A stretch of DNA of 64,000 nt from Cryobacterium sp. CG_9.6 (GTDB taxonomy: Bacteria; Actinomycetota; Actinomycetes; Actinomycetales; Microbacteriaceae), in contig NZ_JARXUZ010000001.1 of the NCBI RefSeq assembly GCF_029893365.1, positions 2,790,001 to 2,854,000 on the forward strand, given 5' to 3'. Both the position numbers and the translations under genes were made by a program. Below are positions 56,084 to 64,000 of this stretch, one piece after another. Each line of letters starts with the position of its first letter. The first letter of the stretch is position 1. The notes under the pieces were generated by a model that was not told the origin of the DNA, made no database searches, and worked only from the letters and a program-made list of their open reading frames with translations.

Positions 56084-57178
56084 GTGAATTTTAAGCGTCT
56101 TGGCCGGCCCGCGGTCATCGCCATCGTTGCAGCACTCGCCCTGTCATCCTGCGCAGCAAACGAAGGCGGAACCGGTTCATCCGACACCGCCTCCGACAGC
56201 GGACTGACCGGCACACTGAATGCCGGTGGCGCCTCGTCGCAGCAGGCCGCGCAGGAAGCCTGGATCGCCTCGTTCCAGACGGCCAACTCCGGCGTCACGA
56301 TCAACTATGACCCCTCCGGCTCCGGCGCCGGTCGCGAAGCCTTCATTGCCGGCGGCTCCGCATTCGCCGGTTCTGACTCCTACCTCAGCGAGGAAGAACT
56401 CGCCGGAGACTTCGGCTCCTGTGCCACGGGCACCAAGGGAGTCAACCTTCCCGTCTACATCTCGCCGATCGCCGTGATCTTCAACGTTGAGGGTGTCACC
56501 GACCTTAACGTGGATGCCACCACTCTTGCGCAGATCTTCAAGGGCGACATCACCACGTGGGACGACGCCGCAATCGTGGCGCTGAACCCCGACGCCACCC
56601 TGCCGTCCACGGCGATCGCGGCTGTGCACCGCTCAGATGACTCGGGTACCACGAAGAACTTCACGGACTACCTCAACCAGAACGCCCCCGATGTGTGGAC
56701 CGAAAAGGCCGCCGACCCGTTCCCGTACCAGTCCGGTGAGGGCGCTCAGGGCACCTCCGGTGTTGTTGCCGCTGTCACCAACGGCGTGGGCACCATCGGT
56801 TACGCCGACGCGTCGCAGGCCGGCGATCTCGGAGTCGCCAAGCTCAAGGTCGGTGACGAGTTCGTGCAGTACACCGCCGAAGCCGCCGCCGAGGTCGTTG
56901 CCGGTTCACCGGCCGTTGAAGGCCGCGAAGCCAACGACCTCGCGCTGGACCTCAACCGCACCACCACCAACCCGGCAGAGTACCCCCTCGTGCTCGTGAG
57001 CTACGCCGTTGTGTGCACCGAGTATGCTGACGCTGCCTCGGCCGAACTCGTGAAGGCCTACGTTGGCTTCATGGCCAGTGCTGAAGGACAGGCCGAGGCC
57101 GCCGACAATGCTGGTGCCGCGCCGCTGTCCACCGAACTCCAGGACAAGGTCACCGCCGTTATCGAAACCATCAAGTAA
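56084..57178 (+). CDS. pstS: Phosphate-binding lipoprotein PstS
   Basis: 364 residues. Lipobox ALSSC (Cys about 23); phosphate-site residues in GAGGASSQ-like LNAGGASSQQ, DPSGSGAGREAF and HRSDDSGTTKNF. GTG start, AAAGGGA eight bases upstream. First gene of pstSCAB; a hairpin follows its stop. Confidence 0.95.
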   Translation: MNFKRLGRPAVIAIVAALALSSCAANEGGTGSSDTASDSGLTGTLNAGGASSQQAAQEAWIASFQTANSGVTINYDPSGSGAGREAFIAGGSAFAGSDSYLSEEELAGDFGSCATGTKGVNLPVYISPIAVIFNVEGVTDLNVDATTLAQIFKGDITTWDDAAIVALNPDATLPSTAIAAVHRSDDSGTTKNFTDYLNQNAPDVWTEKAADPFPYQSGEGAQGTSGVVAAVTNGVGTIGYADASQAGDLGVAKLKVGDEFVQYTAEAAAEVVAGSPAVEGREANDLALDLNRTTTNPAEYPLVLVSYAVVCTEYADAASAELVKAYVGFMASAEGQAEAADNAGAAPLSTELQDKVTAVIETIK

Positions 57179-57196
57179 AAATACATTCCACACAGC

Positions 57197-57241
57197 TGCC
57201 CGGTCGGACTTCGCATTTTGTATGCGAGGGTCGACCGGGCA
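57197..57241 (+). terminator. Intercistronic hairpin pstS / pstC
   Basis: TGCCCGGT/ACCGGGCA arms continue into an almost complete 20-bp stem (one mismatch, two G-T pairs) around TTTGT. No T-run. Such hairpins let pstS exceed pstCAB, by attenuation or mRNA stability. Confidence 0.7.
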
Positions 57242-57316
57242 AACTGAGGTTATCGGCCATTTTCTCAGCCGCACCTCTTCGACAGGTTCCACCACAGATT
57301 CAGGGAGATGCCCGGC

Positions 57317-58261
57317 ATGACGACCGAAGTTGCCGCAACAACAATCAAGGCCAGACAGCGGCCGGGCGATCGAATCTTCTCCGGAGCCACCGTCGTGGCG
57401 GGAAGCCTCATTCTCGCCGTGCTGGCCCTGGTCGCCATCTTTCTGCTGGCGGAAAGCATCCCCGCCTTTACCGCTCCGGCGGACGAATTCGGCGGGGACA
57501 TCACCAACTTCTGGTCGTATGTGGGCCCCTTCGTCTTCGGAACGCTTTGGTCGGCCGCACTGGCCCTACTGATGGCCATTCCGATCGCGATTGGAATCGC
57601 CCTTTTCATCTCGCACTATGCCCCGCGCCGGCTCGCTCAGGGCCTCGGGTACATCATTGACCTGCTCGCCGCCGTGCCGTCGGTGGTGTTTGGCCTCTGG
57701 GGTATCGGTGTCCTGGCCCCCCTCCTCCAGCCCTTCTACGGCACTCTTGTGGACTGGTTTGGCTGGATGGTGTTCTTTGAGGGTCCGGTCTCCGGAACCG
57801 GACGCACCATTTTCACCGTGGCCATCGTGCTCGCCGTGATGATTCTGCCCATCATCACCGCCATCTGCCGCGAAATCTTTCTGCAAACACCGCTCCTGCA
57901 CGAGGAGGCCGCACTGGCCCTCGGCGCCACGCGCTGGGAAATGATCAGGATGGCTGTGCTCCCGTTCGGTCGCGCCGGCATCATCTCGGCTGCCATGCTC
58001 GGTCTTGGCCGGGCCCTCGGAGAGACAATGGCCGTGGCCATGGTGCTCTCCCCGAGCCCTCAAGTGATTTTTCAGCTGCTCACTTCCCAGAACCCCACCA
58101 CCATCGCCGCGAACATTGCGCTGAACTTTCCCGAATCGAACGGCATCGGTGTGAATATTCTGCTCGCCACCGGCCTCGTACTTTTTGTGGTCACCCTCAT
58201 CGTGAACATGGCGGCTCGCGTCGTCATCAACCGCCGCAAGGCCTTCTCCGGAGCGAACTGA
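57317..58261 (+). CDS. pstC: Phosphate ABC transporter permease PstC
   Basis: 314 residues, six membrane helices, with the permease loop EEAALALGATRWEMIRMAVLP (in part) that contacts PstB. ATG 57317 is preceded by GGGAG at ten bases; ATG 57308 would touch that site. One-base overlap with pstA. Confidence 0.94.
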   Translation: MTTEVAATTIKARQRPGDRIFSGATVVAGSLILAVLALVAIFLLAESIPAFTAPADEFGGDITNFWSYVGPFVFGTLWSAALALLMAIPIAIGIALFISHYAPRRLAQGLGYIIDLLAAVPSVVFGLWGIGVLAPLLQPFYGTLVDWFGWMVFFEGPVSGTGRTIFTVAIVLAVMILPIITAICREIFLQTPLLHEEAALALGATRWEMIRMAVLPFGRAGIISAAMLGLGRALGETMAVAMVLSPSPQVIFQLLTSQNPTTIAANIALNFPESNGIGVNILLATGLVLFVVTLIVNMAARVVINRRKAFSGAN

Positions 58262-59346
58262 TGAGCACCACCACTGCCCGCCCCCTCAGCAACTCGCTCA
58301 CAGCGGGCAAGCTGCCCAAGAATTCCCCGCTGTGGCTGTTGCTTGCCAGTTGGGCTGTGACCGGGTCATTCTTCGTGGTGCTCAACGTGTCGGGCGCCAC
58401 CGACGGTTTCAATTTTGTGGGCACCCTCATCTTCGGTGCCGTGCTCTTCTGCATCGCCGTGTACATCTTCTCAAGGGCGGTTGAGGGCAGCCGTAAGGCC
58501 ACCGACCGCCTCGTGACGGCACTCGTCACCGGCGCGTTCATCATTGCCCTGATCCCGCTGATATCCCTCGTGGGTACCACGGTGATCAACGGCCTCCCCG
58601 GCGCACTGACACCCACCTTCTTCACGTCGTCACAGCGCAACGTTGTCGGCGAGGGTGGCGGTGCCCTGCACGCCGTCATGGGAACGCTCCTCATCACGGG
58701 CACAGCCACTTTGATTTCGGTACCCATCGGGCTGCTCGCCGCCATCTACCTGGTTGAGTACGGTCGCGGCCGACTCGCCAAGGGCATCACATTCTTCGTC
58801 GACGTGATGACAGGCATCCCGTCGATCGTTGCGGGTCTTTTCGCCTTTGCACTGTTTGCTCTGCTCTTCGACGACCCCGGCATCCGTTTTGGCTTCGGTG
58901 GTGCCATTGCGCTCACCGTGCTGATGCTTCCGGTGGTCGTGCGCTCGAGCGAGGAAATGCTCAAGCTGGTGCCCAACGAGCTGCGTGAGGCCGCGTATGC
59001 GCTCGGGGTGCCGAAGTGGCTAACCGTTCTCAAGGTGGTGCTGCCCACATCTATTGCGGGAATCGTCACCGGAATCATGCTGTCCATTGCTCGCGTGATT
59101 GGTGAAACCGCCCCGCTGTTGATTATTGCGGGGTTCACCTCGAGCATGAACTACGATCTTTTCAGCGAACGGATGATGACCCTGCCGGTGTTCGTGTACA
59201 CGCAATACATGAACCAGGGAGCCGATTTTCAGGCTTACGTTGACCGCGCGTGGGCCGGCGCACTGACGCTGATTGCCATTGTGATGGTGCTGAACGGCCT
59301 CGCGCGTCTGATTGCCAAAATCTTCTCCCCCAAATTCAGCCGCTAA
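58261..59346 (+). CDS. pstA: Phosphate ABC transporter permease PstA
   Basis: 361 residues. Two extra hydrophobic segments at the N-terminus (about 22-60) precede the six-helix core; coupling loop ELREAAYALGVPKWLTVLKVV. Its ATG shares the last A of the pstC stop (TGATG). Confidence 0.94.
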   Translation: MSTTTARPLSNSLTAGKLPKNSPLWLLLASWAVTGSFFVVLNVSGATDGFNFVGTLIFGAVLFCIAVYIFSRAVEGSRKATDRLVTALVTGAFIIALIPLISLVGTTVINGLPGALTPTFFTSSQRNVVGEGGGALHAVMGTLLITGTATLISVPIGLLAAIYLVEYGRGRLAKGITFFVDVMTGIPSIVAGLFAFALFALLFDDPGIRFGFGGAIALTVLMLPVVVRSSEEMLKLVPNELREAAYALGVPKWLTVLKVVLPTSIAGIVTGIMLSIARVIGETAPLLIIAGFTSSMNYDLFSERMMTLPVFVYTQYMNQGADFQAYVDRAWAGALTLIAIVMVLNGLARLIAKIFSPKFSR

Positions 59347-59378
59347 CTTTTTTCTGTACCAACCCGTGAAAGGGACTG

Positions 59379-60158
59379 ATGTCCAAGCGCATTGAGGTCA
59401 ACGACCTAAACGTTTATTACAGCAAGTTTTTGGCGGTCGAGGGAGTCTCTCTCGTCATTGAGCCGCGCACGGTGACGGCCCTGATCGGTCCCAGCGGTTG
59501 CGGTAAGTCCACGTTCATTCGCACCCTCAACCGCATGCACGAGGTTATTCCCGGCGCGCGCGTGGAGGGTGAGGTTCTGATCGACGGAAACAACCTGTAC
59601 GGTCCGGGCGTCGACCCGGTGCTTGTGCGCCGCCAGGTCGGGATGGTGTTTCAGCGCCCCAACCCGTTCCCCACCATGTCGATTCAGGACAACGTTCTGG
59701 CCGGCGTGAAGCTCAATAACCGTCGCATGAGCAAGAGCGATGCCGACGCGCTCACCGAGCAGTCACTGCGCGGCGCCAACCTCTGGAACGAGGTCAAGGA
59801 CCGCCTGGACCGTCCCGGTTCGGGTCTCTCCGGCGGCCAGCAGCAGCGTCTGTGCATCGCACGCGCCATTGCCGTGGCCCCCGACGTGATCTTGATGGAC
59901 GAGCCCTGCTCGGCTCTCGACCCGATATCCACCCTCGCCATTGAGGACCTGATCGAGGAGATGAAGGCGCAGTACACGATCGTCATCGTCACACACAACA
60001 TGCAGCAGGCCTCCCGCGTGTCTGACCGCACGGCGTTCTTCAACATCGCTGGCACCGGCAAGCCGGGCAAGCTCATCGAGTACAACGACACCACGACGAT
60101 CTTCTCCAACCCCACGGAGCAGTCGACCGAAGACTACGTCTCCGGTCGCTTCGGCTAA
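59379..60158 (+). CDS. pstB: Phosphate ABC transporter ATPase PstB
   Basis: 259 residues. Walker [12 protein letters not shown]-loop FQRPNPFP, signature [13 protein letters not shown], Walker [15 protein letters not shown]-loop [15 protein letters not shown] lies eight bases before the ATG. Ends the pstSCAB operon; a repeat tract follows. Confidence 0.96.
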   Translation: MSKRIEVNDLNVYYSKFLAVEGVSLVIEPRTVTALIGPSGCGKSTFIRTLNRMHEVIPGARVEGEVLIDGNNLYGPGVDPVLVRRQVGMVFQRPNPFPTMSIQDNVLAGVKLNNRRMSKSDADALTEQSLRGANLWNEVKDRLDRPGSGLSGGQQQRLCIARAIAVAPDVILMDEPCSALDPISTLAIEDLIEEMKAQYTIVIVTHNMQQASRVSDRTAFFNIAGTGKPGKLIEYNDTTTIFSNPTEQSTEDYVSGRFG

Positions 60159-60169
60159 ACCGCCCGCCC

Positions 60170-60358
60170 GCCGTCCCCCTGCGCTCGCCCTTCGCTCCGC
60201 TCCGCCGGTCGCGCCCCCTCCGCTCCGCTCCGCCGGTCGAGCCCCCTCCGCTGGTCGCGCTCCGCCGGTCGCGCCCCCTCCGCTGGTCGTGTCTCGACAA
60301 GCTCGACAACCGAGTCGAGACCCCGCGAGACGAACTCGAGACTCGGTCACGAGGTCTC
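60170..60358. repeat. Left part of the repeat array, including copy L of the IS target
   Basis: Short imperfect repeats of TCCGC(T/C)GGTCG and CCCCCTCCGCT lead into a segment (60314-60358) that is 41/45 identical to 61898-61942. It ends in GAGGTCTC, exactly where the IS110 element begins. Confidence 0.8.
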
Positions 60359-60404
60359 TGTAATGGTTATAGCTGGTCTGGTTATCAGCTGGCAGGCTGG
60401 TCTT

Positions 60405-60600
60405 GATTCGTGTGGGTTGCGTGACTCTTTTGGTCTCTGACTCTCTTCACGGAGGTGTCTTCGTCTCGACATGTCCGCTCCACGCATCGAATCAGGCCGG
60501 CCTGTGACCCTCAGAGTGACTTGATTAGAAGCCTGTCCGTACCCCCAACAGGGTCGTGACTCATTACAGAGATGTTCTCCGAGGAACCCCAGACCGGCAC
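60405..60600 (+). ncRNA. Predicted bridge RNA of the IS110 element
   Basis: Two structured loops. Target loop: stem 60405-60415 with 60480-60493; left target guide GGTCTC (60432-60437), small hairpin, right target guide CGTCTCGA (60462-60469). Donor loop: outer stems GCCGG/CCGGC and CCTC/GAGG; left donor guide TAGAAGC (60526-60532), hairpin CCTGT/ACAGG, right donor guide CATTACAGA (60562-60570). Target guides match GAGGTCTC and TCGAGACG; donor guides match the right end (61802-61808) and the left end (60357-60365). Exact RNA ends are not known. Confidence 0.8.
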
Positions 60601-60627
60601 GACATAACACCCATCGAAGGAGTTATC

Positions 60628-61674
60628 GTGACCATGGTCTCACAGCAGTTCAGTTATGTCATCGGGGTGGATACCCATGCCAAGACACACACGCTGGTCG
60701 CCCTCGACCATCTGGGCGGGAAACACGGCACCGCGCAAACATTCCCGACAACTCCGCCCGGACTCAAACGGGCTCAGGCGTGGATCGAACGCGAAACAAC
60801 AGGGCCGGTTTTGGTGGCCATGGAGGGCACCGGGTCCTACGGAGCCCAGTTCTGCGACCTCCTGACGGCCGCCGGCGTGCGCGTCACCGAAACCAGGCCG
60901 CCCAAGCGCGGCGTTCGCCGGGCCGGCAAAACCGACCCCATCGACGCAGAGCACGCCGCCCGCTACGCCCTCACCCTGCCAATGGAGCACCTCATCACGC
61001 CCCGCAACCACGCTGGGCACCACGCAGCCTTGACGGTGCTACTGACCGCGCGCGCCGCCCTCAAGAAGGCCCACAGCGCCTCCAACAACCGCCTCACAGC
61101 GCTGCTGCGCGGGTACGGCTTCGGCCTGGACGTTCGCCTGGCCCTCACAGCCGAGCAAATCAAAGTCGTCGCAGCCTGGCGCGCCCATCGAAACGATGAC
61201 GTCGGCATGGTCACCATCCGCGCCGAGGCTGCCCGCGAAGCGCGAGAGATCCTCAGCCGTCAAGCCGAGCTCACGGCGAACGAGAAGGGCCTCCTCAAGC
61301 ACGTGAAAGCCCTCGCCCCCTACCTGCTGCTTGAGCACGGCGTCGGCGCGATCGTCGCCGCGCAGCTGATCGTGTCGTGGTCGCACCAGGGACGCATCCG
61401 CTCCGAGGCCGCGTTCGCCCGCTTCGCGGGCATCGCGCCCATCCCCGCGTCATCGGGCAACACCATCCGCTACCGTCTGCACCGCGGTGGCGACCGGGCG
61501 CTCAACACCGCCATCTGGGTCACCACGTTCTACCGCTACCACCACGACCCGGCGACCGCCGCCTACGTCGAGAAACGGACGAAGGAAGGCAAGACACCCA
61601 AAGAGATCCAACGCGTCCTGAAACGCTACATCGCCCGGCACCTGTTCCGCGTCCTCGATAACCACACCACCTAA
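60628..61674 (+). CDS. IS110-family bridge-RNA-guided recombinase
   Basis: 348 residues. N-terminal RuvC-like DEDD domain with Asp15 (GVDTHAK), Glu66 (AMEGTGSYG), Asp103 and Asp106 (KTDPIDAEHAARYA). C-terminal Tnp domain has a helix-hairpin-helix (GVGAIVAAQLIVSW) and the nucleophile Ser276 in PASSGNTIRY. All catalytic residues are present, so it should be active. GTG start with AAGGAG six bases upstream. Confidence 0.95.
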   Translation: MTMVSQQFSYVIGVDTHAKTHTLVALDHLGGKHGTAQTFPTTPPGLKRAQAWIERETTGPVLVAMEGTGSYGAQFCDLLTAAGVRVTETRPPKRGVRRAGKTDPIDAEHAARYALTLPMEHLITPRNHAGHHAALTVLLTARAALKKAHSASNNRLTALLRGYGFGLDVRLALTAEQIKVVAAWRAHRNDDVGMVTIRAEAAREAREILSRQAELTANEKGLLKHVKALAPYLLLEHGVGAIVAAQLIVSWSHQGRIRSEAAFARFAGIAPIPASSGNTIRYRLHRGGDRALNTAIWVTTFYRYHHDPATAAYVEKRTKEGKTPKEIQRVLKRYIARHLFRVLDNHTT

Positions 61675-61811
61675 AACGACACCACCGCCCAGCGGACAGG
61701 CCATCTTCGACGGCCCGCCCGCCACCCTCACGCGCCCAAAAACACGCCACACGACTCACGAAACATCATCAAAAAAGACCTCAACAGCTTGACAACTCCC
61801 ATAGAAGCGTC
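61675..61811 (+). other. Right noncoding end of the IS110 element
   Basis: AT-richer than its surroundings. The last ten bases before the TC core carry the left-donor sequence TAGAAGC. Confidence 0.7.
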
Positions 61812-62072
61812 GAGACGCGCGCGAAAAGCATGCGCGCTCCTCGACCAGCGAGACCGTCGCGACCCCCCTCCGCTGGTCGAGCGCGAGGGCACGAGCAGTC
61901 GAGACCCCGCGAGACGATCCCGAGACTCGGTTGCGAGGTCTCGAGACGCGCGCGAAGAGCATGCGCGCTCCTCGACCAGCGGGAGGGTCGCGCCCCCCTC
62001 CGCTGGTCGAGCGCGAGGTCACGAGCAGTCGAGACCCCGTGAGACGATCTCGAGACGCCGACCAGCGAGCGA
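61811..62072. repeat. Two tandem copies of a 131-bp repeat
   Basis: Copy A 61811-61941 and copy B from 61942; high identity until about 62057. The A/B junction contains the intact palindrome GTCTCGAGAC (61938-61947), i.e. an unoccupied IS target. Rich in CGAG/CTCG words. Confidence 0.85.
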
Positions 62073-62091
62073 GGGGGCGCCGCCGGGGCCC

Positions 62092-62982
62092 TTAGTTGTC
62101 CGTGCGACCCAGCAGGTAGCTGTTGAACTCATTCGACACGGCGAAGTCCGTGCGCATCGGCGCGCCGTCCAGCGTTGTGACGGACACGGCGAGACGTACG
62201 CTGGAGACGAGCCAGGAGGCATCCGCTTCACGTAGTTCGCTGAGCGTCACATCGCGATACTCCACCGGCACACCCTGCGCACGAAGGTATTCGAACAGGC
62301 TCTGCTGCGTGGTGCCGTGCAGAATGGCGCCGTTCGGCGCGGGCGTCACGTACACACCGTCGATACGCACAATGACGCTCGACGTGGGGCCCTCCATGAC
62401 ATAGCCGTCGGTGGTGACAAAGATCGTGTCGTCGGCACCGCGACGTGTCGCCTCCCGCAGGGCCGCCATGTTGATGGCGTAGCTGAGTGTTTTAGCACCC
62501 ATCAGCAGCCACGGTGCTCGCTCAGCCACCCCGCGCGGGTACCCGCGGTCCAGAGTGACCACACGCACGCCCGTGGCCCGCACGGCACCAAAATCTGCAG
62601 CCCGAGTGGCATGCAGCCACGCCGTGGGTGCCGGGCCGGACTCCACACCGCGACTCAGCACAAATTTGAGGGCCAGTTCCCCCTGCTGAGGAAGCCGGGC
62701 CACGGCGTAGGCGATCGCTGCACGCCACTGGGCCGGATTGGGCACCGGCAGGTCGCAGATCTCCGCGGAGTCGCGCAGCCGGGCAATGTGCGGCTCAACC
62801 TCCTGCGGATGCCCGTTCACCACGCTGAGCGTTTCAAAGATGCCGTCGCCACGCTGGGCACTGAGCTCCCCCACCCGCAGGGCGGGGGCCGCCGAATCCA
62901 TCTCGTGGAACGTGTCATCGAAGGAAATGCGCTCCGAGTCCACGGAAACCGGATCGATCAGCAGGGTGAAGGGAAGACTCAT
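62092..62982 (-). CDS. pabC: Class IV aminotransferase, aminodeoxychorismate lyase-like
   Basis: 296 residues. Fold-type IV PLP enzyme: Lys in LLMGAKTLSYAINMAALREA (in part), VMEGPTSSV and ILHGTTQQSLFEYL. Probably releases p-aminobenzoate for folate synthesis (FolP, earlier in the window); a branched-chain or D-amino-acid transaminase is the alternative. The -10 TAGGCT stands six bases before the ATG. No pabA/B nearby. Confidence 0.82.
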   Translation of the reverse strand: MSLPFTLLIDPVSVDSERISFDDTFHEMDSAAPALRVGELSAQRGDGIFETLSVVNGHPQEVEPHIARLRDSAEICDLPVPNPAQWRAAIAYAVARLPQQGELALKFVLSRGVESGPAPTAWLHATRAADFGAVRATGVRVVTLDRGYPRGVAERAPWLLMGAKTLSYAINMAALREATRRGADDTIFVTTDGYVMEGPTSSVIVRIDGVYVTPAPNGAILHGTTQQSLFEYLRAQGVPVEYRDVTLSELREADASWLVSSVRLAVSVTTLDGAPMRTDFAVSNEFNSYLLGRTDN

Positions 62983-62988
62983 GCTGTG

Positions 62989-62994
62989 AGCCTA
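62989..62994 (-). promoter_or_regulatory. -10 element TAGGCT, leaderless start of the pabC-like gene
   Basis: Minus-strand TAGGCT, six bases, then ATG 62982. Confidence 0.5.
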
Positions 62995-63031
62995 ATCCGC
63001 CTGCTGATCTTCCGAGGTAATCGGCCGTTGC

Positions 63032-63883
63032 CTAGGTACTTTGAAAGGCCACGATGGGGGCGGTTGTGGGCTGTTCCGAGCCACCGCGCGGTTCAACGGT
63101 GATCCCTACCGTGTCGCCCGTGTGCATGGCGCCGTCAAGCACGCGCCACGACGTTCCCGAGCCGGTGGAGTCGAACGTTCCGGCCGAGGCCGCTCCCGCA
63201 GCGTTGATGTACCAGAGCTGGTAATCCCTGTCACTGCCGAGGCTCGGAAGGTCATCGAGAAGAACCGCTGACAGTCCGAGCGCGTTGGACCACACGAGCG
63301 TGGCGTCGTGGCCGTCGGCGGTTGTCGTCACCGCACGCTCGGAGTCTGACGCTGCCGTGATCTGAACCATACCGGCTGCCTGTTGCTCGACAAACTGGTT
63401 GTTGTTCACGGCCTGACCCGCGAAGGTGCCACCCACGAACAGCACGACAGCGGCCGCGGCCGCCAACAGCAGTTGAGCCGGACGCTGAAACCAGCGTTGC
63501 TGGGCGCGCACCGACGCGGCGCCCGACCCCGCAGTGGTCACGGGCACCACGAGATCGTCGACCGGAGCGGTCGGAGCTGAGGCGTGGGTGTTCACAGCGG
63601 TGGGGATGACCGGCGTCGCACTCAGCGGGGCCAGCTGTGGTGTCGACGCGATCATGGCCATAAGGTTGCTGCGGAGCGCTGCCGACGGCGTCACCGGTGC
63701 GGCAGCGAGGCCCAGGGCCACGGCGGTGTCACTCAACTCGGCTGCCTCCGCACGCGCTGCCCCCGACGTAGAGAGGTAGGCCTGAAAGTCGGCTCGTTCG
63801 GCGTCGCTGAGCGCATCCAGTGCGTAGGCACCGGCAAGTTCTGCGACGCTCTCACCGTCACGCTTGTCGCGCTTATCGGTCAT
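63032..63883 (-). CDS. rskA: Anti-sigma-K factor RskA
   Basis: 283 residues. N-terminal anti-sigma domain ([23 protein letters not shown] in pieces), one transmembrane helix (about 137-157) and an extracytoplasmic RskA domain with [10 protein letters not shown] and [14 protein letters not shown]. It should hold SigK at the membrane until regulated proteolysis. Its ATG overlaps the sigK stop (ATGA). Confidence 0.93.
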   Translation of the reverse strand: MTDKRDKRDGESVAELAGAYALDALSDAERADFQAYLSTSGAARAEAAELSDTAVALGLAAAPVTPSAALRSNLMAMIASTPQLAPLSATPVIPTAVNTHASAPTAPVDDLVVPVTTAGSGAASVRAQQRWFQRPAQLLLAAAAAVVLFVGGTFAGQAVNNNQFVEQQAAGMVQITAASDSERAVTTTADGHDATLVWSNALGLSAVLLDDLPSLGSDRDYQLWYINAAGAASAGTFDSTGSGTSWRVLDGAMHTGDTVGITVEPRGGSEQPTTAPIVAFQST

Positions 63884-64000
63884 GAGGCCACGCCCAGTTC
63901 GTCGCGCAGACGAATCAAGCCATCGCGGAGTCGTGTCTTCACTGTGCCGAGGGGGATCTTGAGCATGCCAGCAACTTCGCTGTGGGTGTAACCGCCGTAG
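63880..64000 (-). CDS. sigK: RNA polymerase sigma factor SigK (3' end only)
   Basis: Only the last 39 codons lie in the window. They read as sigma region 4.2: [13 protein letters not shown], then [14 protein letters not shown] and [11 protein letters not shown], the -35-binding helix-turn-helix of ECF sigma factors. The stop overlaps the rskA start. Identification as SigK rests on the rskA neighbour. Confidence 0.88.
   Translation of the reverse strand, partial: YGGYTHSEVAGMLKIPLGTVKTRLRDGLIRLRDELGVAS

Larger units (their letters stand above)
60359..61811 (+). mobile_element. IS110-family insertion sequence
   Basis: About 1453 bp, one transposase gene, 269-base left and about 137-base right noncoding ends. 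Boundaries rest on three facts: the flanking repeat copies join exactly at TC (60357-60358 and 61810-61811), a TC core is duplicated as IS110 elements do, and guides in the left end match both element ends. No terminal inverted repeats, as expected for IS110. The element looks intact. Confidence 0.85.

Noticed and set aside
61811..62072. CRISPR or attachment site at the tandem repeats
   Set aside because: Units are 131 bp, contiguous and lack spacers; no integrase gene is near.

Overview
The window comes from a high-GC actinobacterium, most likely of the family Microbacteriaceae. The lineage signals are a mycothiol synthase (mshD) beside a GlnR-type regulator, CarD, a fused ispDF, the XPB helicase paired with a helicase-associated protein, DUF3263 plus a LytR_C protein, a solo WXG100 protein, SenX3/RegX3 and an RskA/SigK pair. 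Family placement is inference; the genes are read directly. Nearly all of it is ordinary chromosomal backbone, with one insertion sequence near the right end.

Layout. 1-13.2 kb: NlpC/P60 wall hydrolase, DtxR-type metalloregulator divergent from serC, DUF2530, a cold-shock/DUF3027 pair, helicase-associated protein and XPB, a RibD-like reductase with folP, an OmpR-type two-component system, and a WXG100 protein. 13.2-19.1 kb: tripartite tricarboxylate transporter tctCBA divergent from a CitA/CitB-type two-component system. 19.2-23.4 kb: groEL with CIRCE operator, DUF3048 lipoprotein, cspA, LytR_C and DUF3263. 23.6-31.4 kb: msrB, a nitroreductase, a DMT exporter, a citrulline/ornithine catabolic pair (ctlX, ocd) divergent from an Lrp regulator, a GGDEF-EAL protein and tRNA-Thr. 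31.4-41.2 kb: DsbA-like protein, orphan sugar ABC ATPase, DUF4032 protein, rlmB-cysS-ispDF, carD, lipoprotein, DUF1206. 41.3-45.2 kb: PAP2 phosphatase and a cluster of DUF6153, DUF305, M23 peptidase and a BNR-type lipoprotein. 45.2-60.2 kb: phosphate-centred region: regX3-senX3, phoU, gpmA, ygfZ, nitrobindin-like protein, glnR-mshD, ppk, NUDIX-phosphatase fusion, pstSCAB. 60.2-62.1 kb: IS110-family element inserted in a tandem repeat. 62.1-64 kb: pabC-like lyase, rskA, and the 3' end of sigK.

How it fits together. SenX3/RegX3, PhoU and PstSCAB form the phosphate-sensing and uptake system, and 11-nt direct repeats of PHO-box type lie in front of pstS and between senX3 and phoU. Polyphosphate kinase and the NUDIX-phosphatase protein sit in the same block. 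Many genes have a TANNNT -10 element exactly six or seven bases before the start codon, so leaderless mRNAs appear common.

Most notable signal. The 269 bases ahead of the IS110 transposase contain four short guides in the order expected for a bridge RNA: two match the target site on either side of the TC core, and two match the two ends of the element itself. Together with duplicated TC dinucleotides at both junctions and an unoccupied copy of the same target in the adjacent repeat, this defines the element (about 60359-61811) and its target, the palindrome GTCTCGAGAC of a local repeat. A second signal is a four-copy 17-bp tandem repeat spanning the senX3 stop and the regX3 start.
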